Part shown: positions 6,051 to 7,127 of the stretch, piece by piece
Layout: every line of letters begins with the position of its first letter
How positions within the stretch are numbered: the stretch's first letter is position 1
Source of the DNA: Thermodesulfatator atlanticus
GTDB lineage: Bacteria; Desulfobacterota; Thermodesulfobacteria; Thermodesulfobacteriales; Thermodesulfatatoraceae
Reading direction: 5' to 3'
Length of the DNA stretch: 7,127 nucleotides
Assembly: GCA_011321895.1 (NCBI GenBank)
Contig: DROK01000224.1
Span: 1 to 7,127, forward strand
The notes under the pieces: model-generated
The model's database searches: none
Told to the model about the DNA's origin: nothing
The model's input: only the letters and a program-made list of their open reading frames with translations
Program-made: the position numbers and the translations under genes

Positions 6051-6733
6051 GGGGGAATCTCTCCCTGGAAATAGATTTTTTGGCCGTCGTAGCAAAGCTT
6101 TGAGATCTTTAATTCTACCCCCTGGGCCTGTGCCTCTTCAAAGAGCCTGGCAAAGGTCGGGTCGATTTCTTGGGCGGGCCGGAAACACGAGGCCTCCTTG
6201 CGGAAGCAAAGGACCCAGAGCAGGCTGCGGAATCCCTTTCTTTTCAGGTCAGCAAGGAGACTAAGGTGCCTTTGTCCCCGGCTGGTAGGGGCGTCAGGAA
6301 AAAGGGCTGTTTCTCCTTTTGCCCAGGTACAACCCTTTATCTCCACGTAGACCTTCGGGCCCTTTTCCATCTCGAAGAGATAATCAAGCCGGCTGGTATT
6401 GATTTTGGGCTCAGGCAGATAATCCTTAAGCCCGGGAAAGAGGTCCTTTCCCAGCTTGGTCAAGATCGCTTCGCTAAGGGGCCGGTGGTAGCCGGAATGG
6501 GCGAAGACCCAGTGGTTGGCCGCCCAACCCGCCAGAAGGTCCCAGGCGGTCTTGCGTTTGGGCCCGGGGCGATATTTGAGAAGCACCCGGTTGCCTGGAA
6601 TTAGCACGTCAGGGAGGCGGCCCGGGTCGTGTACGTGGACGGCCAAGGTCTTTCCGTCTCCGTCCACCAGGGCCAGGAACCGGTTAGGCCTTTCAAGAAA
6701 GACGCCTTCCTGGTCCGCCGGCAGTTCAAGCAC
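6038..6733 (-). CDS. sfsA: SfsA family protein (sugar fermentation stimulation protein homologue)
   Basis: A 231-residue soluble protein, close to the usual SfsA length. E. coli SfsA was named for raising maltose use when overexpressed and has been described as DNA-binding; its fold has an OB-like N-terminal part and a PD-(D/E)xK nuclease-like part. Here the N-terminal half has the RPNRFLALV start (15-23) and HVHDPGRLPDV (33-43). The C-terminal half has HSGYHRPLSEAI (79-90), SRLDYLF (114-120), VEIKGCTW (130-137) and FPDAPTSRGQRHL (145-157). Asp117, Glu131 and Lys133 fit the nuclease-like site. A longer frame to 6832 runs through the end of lpxK. The GTG at 6733 is preferred because it yields MLELPADQEG just before the conserved block, as in SfsA relatives, and overlaps the lpxK stop by only 8 bp, implying coupled translation. 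The end overlaps the next gene by 13 bp. Family sure; biochemical role unsettled for the whole family. Confidence 0.92.
   Translation of the reverse strand: MLELPADQEGVFLERPNRFLALVDGDGKTLAVHVHDPGRLPDVLIPGNRVLLKYRPGPKRKTAWDLLAGWAANHWVFAHSGYHRPLSEAILTKLGKDLFPGLKDYLPEPKINTSRLDYLFEMEKGPKVYVEIKGCTWAKGETALFPDAPTSRGQRHLSLLADLKRKGFRSLLWVLCFRKEASCFRPAQEIDPTFARLFEEAQAQGVELKISKLCYDGQKIYFQGEIPPCAG
6061..6066 (-). promoter_or_regulatory. Probable ribosome-binding site for the TTG start at 6050
   Basis: On the minus strand AGGGAG, continuing AGA, lies 10 bases before the TTG at 6050, inside the end of sfsA. No comparable purine-rich site is seen before the alternative TTG at 6095, so this site favours the shorter form that starts with the signal peptide. 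The match is moderate. Confidence 0.5.
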
Positions 6734-7127
6734 GGGTATGCCCTTTGAGCCTTTCCCAGACGAAATTTTTAAGCTCCTTTCCCAGGCAAGCTTCCGCAGG
6801 CAAAACGTAACACGGGCCAAGTTCCCTGCCAAAGGGCAAAAGTTTAACCGCGTCTTTGGTACTGGTAAGCAGGGCCGCGGCTCCTGCCCTTTCCTGGGCC
6901 TGTTTGATCTTTTTTATCAAACCGGGACGGTAGCGTACGTGGTCTGGCAGGGCCCAAAAACCCCGGACAGGGCCCACCTTCTGGGCGGCGGTAAGGAAGG
7001 AGGCCGGGTCCGCCAGGCCGCAGAAGACAAAATAACTTGGGGCCCCTGCCACCTGGCGTGCGTCTGTTAAAAGATAAGGCCTTCTGTAAAGGAAAGGTAC
7101 TTCAAAGACGGGCCGGCCAAATTGAGA
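6726..7127 (-). CDS. lpxK: Tetraacyldisaccharide 4'-kinase LpxK, C-terminal part (5' end outside window)
   Basis: The frame stays open to the right edge, so 133 C-terminal residues are seen and the start lies beyond 7127. LpxK is a membrane-associated kinase that phosphorylates the 4' position of the lipid A disaccharide precursor to make lipid IVA. Typical C-terminal landmarks are visible: FVFCGLADPASF (fragment residues 33-44), ALPDHVRYRPG (59-69) and LLTSTKDAVKL (86-96), matching the LpxK pattern of a phenylalanine/glycine strand, an LPDH motif and a TT-x-KD-x-VKL motif. The Walker A region is not in the window. An internal GTG at 7052 is not the start, since in-frame coding continues upstream. 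The gene ends in TGA overlapping the sfsA start, so lpxK, sfsA and the TIGR03790-TPR gene are probably one transcript. It shows that the organism makes lipid A. Confidence 0.9.
   Translation of the reverse strand, partial: SQFGRPVFEVPFLYRRPYLLTDARQVAGAPSYFVFCGLADPASFLTAAQKVGPVRGFWALPDHVRYRPGLIKKIKQAQERAGAAALLTSTKDAVKLLPFGRELGPCYVLPAEACLGKELKNFVWERLKGHTRA

Noticed and set aside
6051..6095. Longer TIGR03790-TPR start at the TTG at 6095
   Set aside because: It places 15 extra residues with several charges before the signal peptide, lacks a ribosome-binding site, and overlaps sfsA by 58 bp. It remains possible but less likely than 6050.
6734..6832. Longer sfsA start at 6832
   Set aside because: It would overlap the end of lpxK by over 100 bp with residues unlike SfsA. 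The GTG at 6733 begins right before the conserved N-terminal block and overlaps by 8 bp.

Overview
This window reads as a chromosome segment of a flagellated, LPS-bearing (Gram-negative) bacterium. Six of the seven genes have clear family signatures. The seventh, the PilZ protein, is recognised by its two ligand motifs. Proteins rich in Lys/Glu/Arg, very tight gene packing (one 42-bp non-coding gap in 7.1 kb), moderately high GC, and the mix of a PomAB-like stator, SfsA and an exosortase-associated TIGR03790 protein fit a thermophilic Desulfobacterota/Thermodesulfobacteria-type organism. That placement is an inference from composition and gene content.

Layout. (1) Positions 3-1705, plus strand: a motility operon with the 3' end of motA/pomA, a complete motB/pomB, and a PilZ-domain (c-di-GMP receptor type) gene. 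The genes are joined by a zero-base gap and then an ATGA overlap. (2) 1702-3309, minus strand: a B12-binding-like radical SAM protein of unknown substrate (TIGR03960-like), whose stop codon overlaps that of the PilZ gene. (3) 3310-3351: the only intergenic stretch, a divergent promoter region. (4) 3352-4332, plus strand: galE, UDP-glucose 4-epimerase. (5) 4326-7127, minus strand: a tight series lpxK (3' end) > sfsA > TIGR03790-TPR gene, each overlapping the next by 8-13 bp, with the last converging on galE with overlapping stops.

How they work together. The first three genes form a coherent unit: a stator whose ion-pathway residues look like the Na+ type, followed by a likely c-di-GMP effector with a long predicted coiled coil between its two ligand-binding motifs. 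galE supplies UDP-galactose for surface polysaccharide, and lpxK makes lipid A, so the right half has an envelope flavour. The secreted TIGR03790-TPR protein adds to this, since its family is known to co-occur with the exosortase/PEP-CTERM sorting system. SfsA and the radical SAM protein have no clear functional tie to their neighbours.

No tRNA, rRNA, CRISPR, insertion sequence or convincing intrinsic terminator was seen. Nothing here is clearly a wholly new system. The best candidates for follow-up are the coiled-coil PilZ protein in the stator operon and the TIGR03790-TPR fusion.
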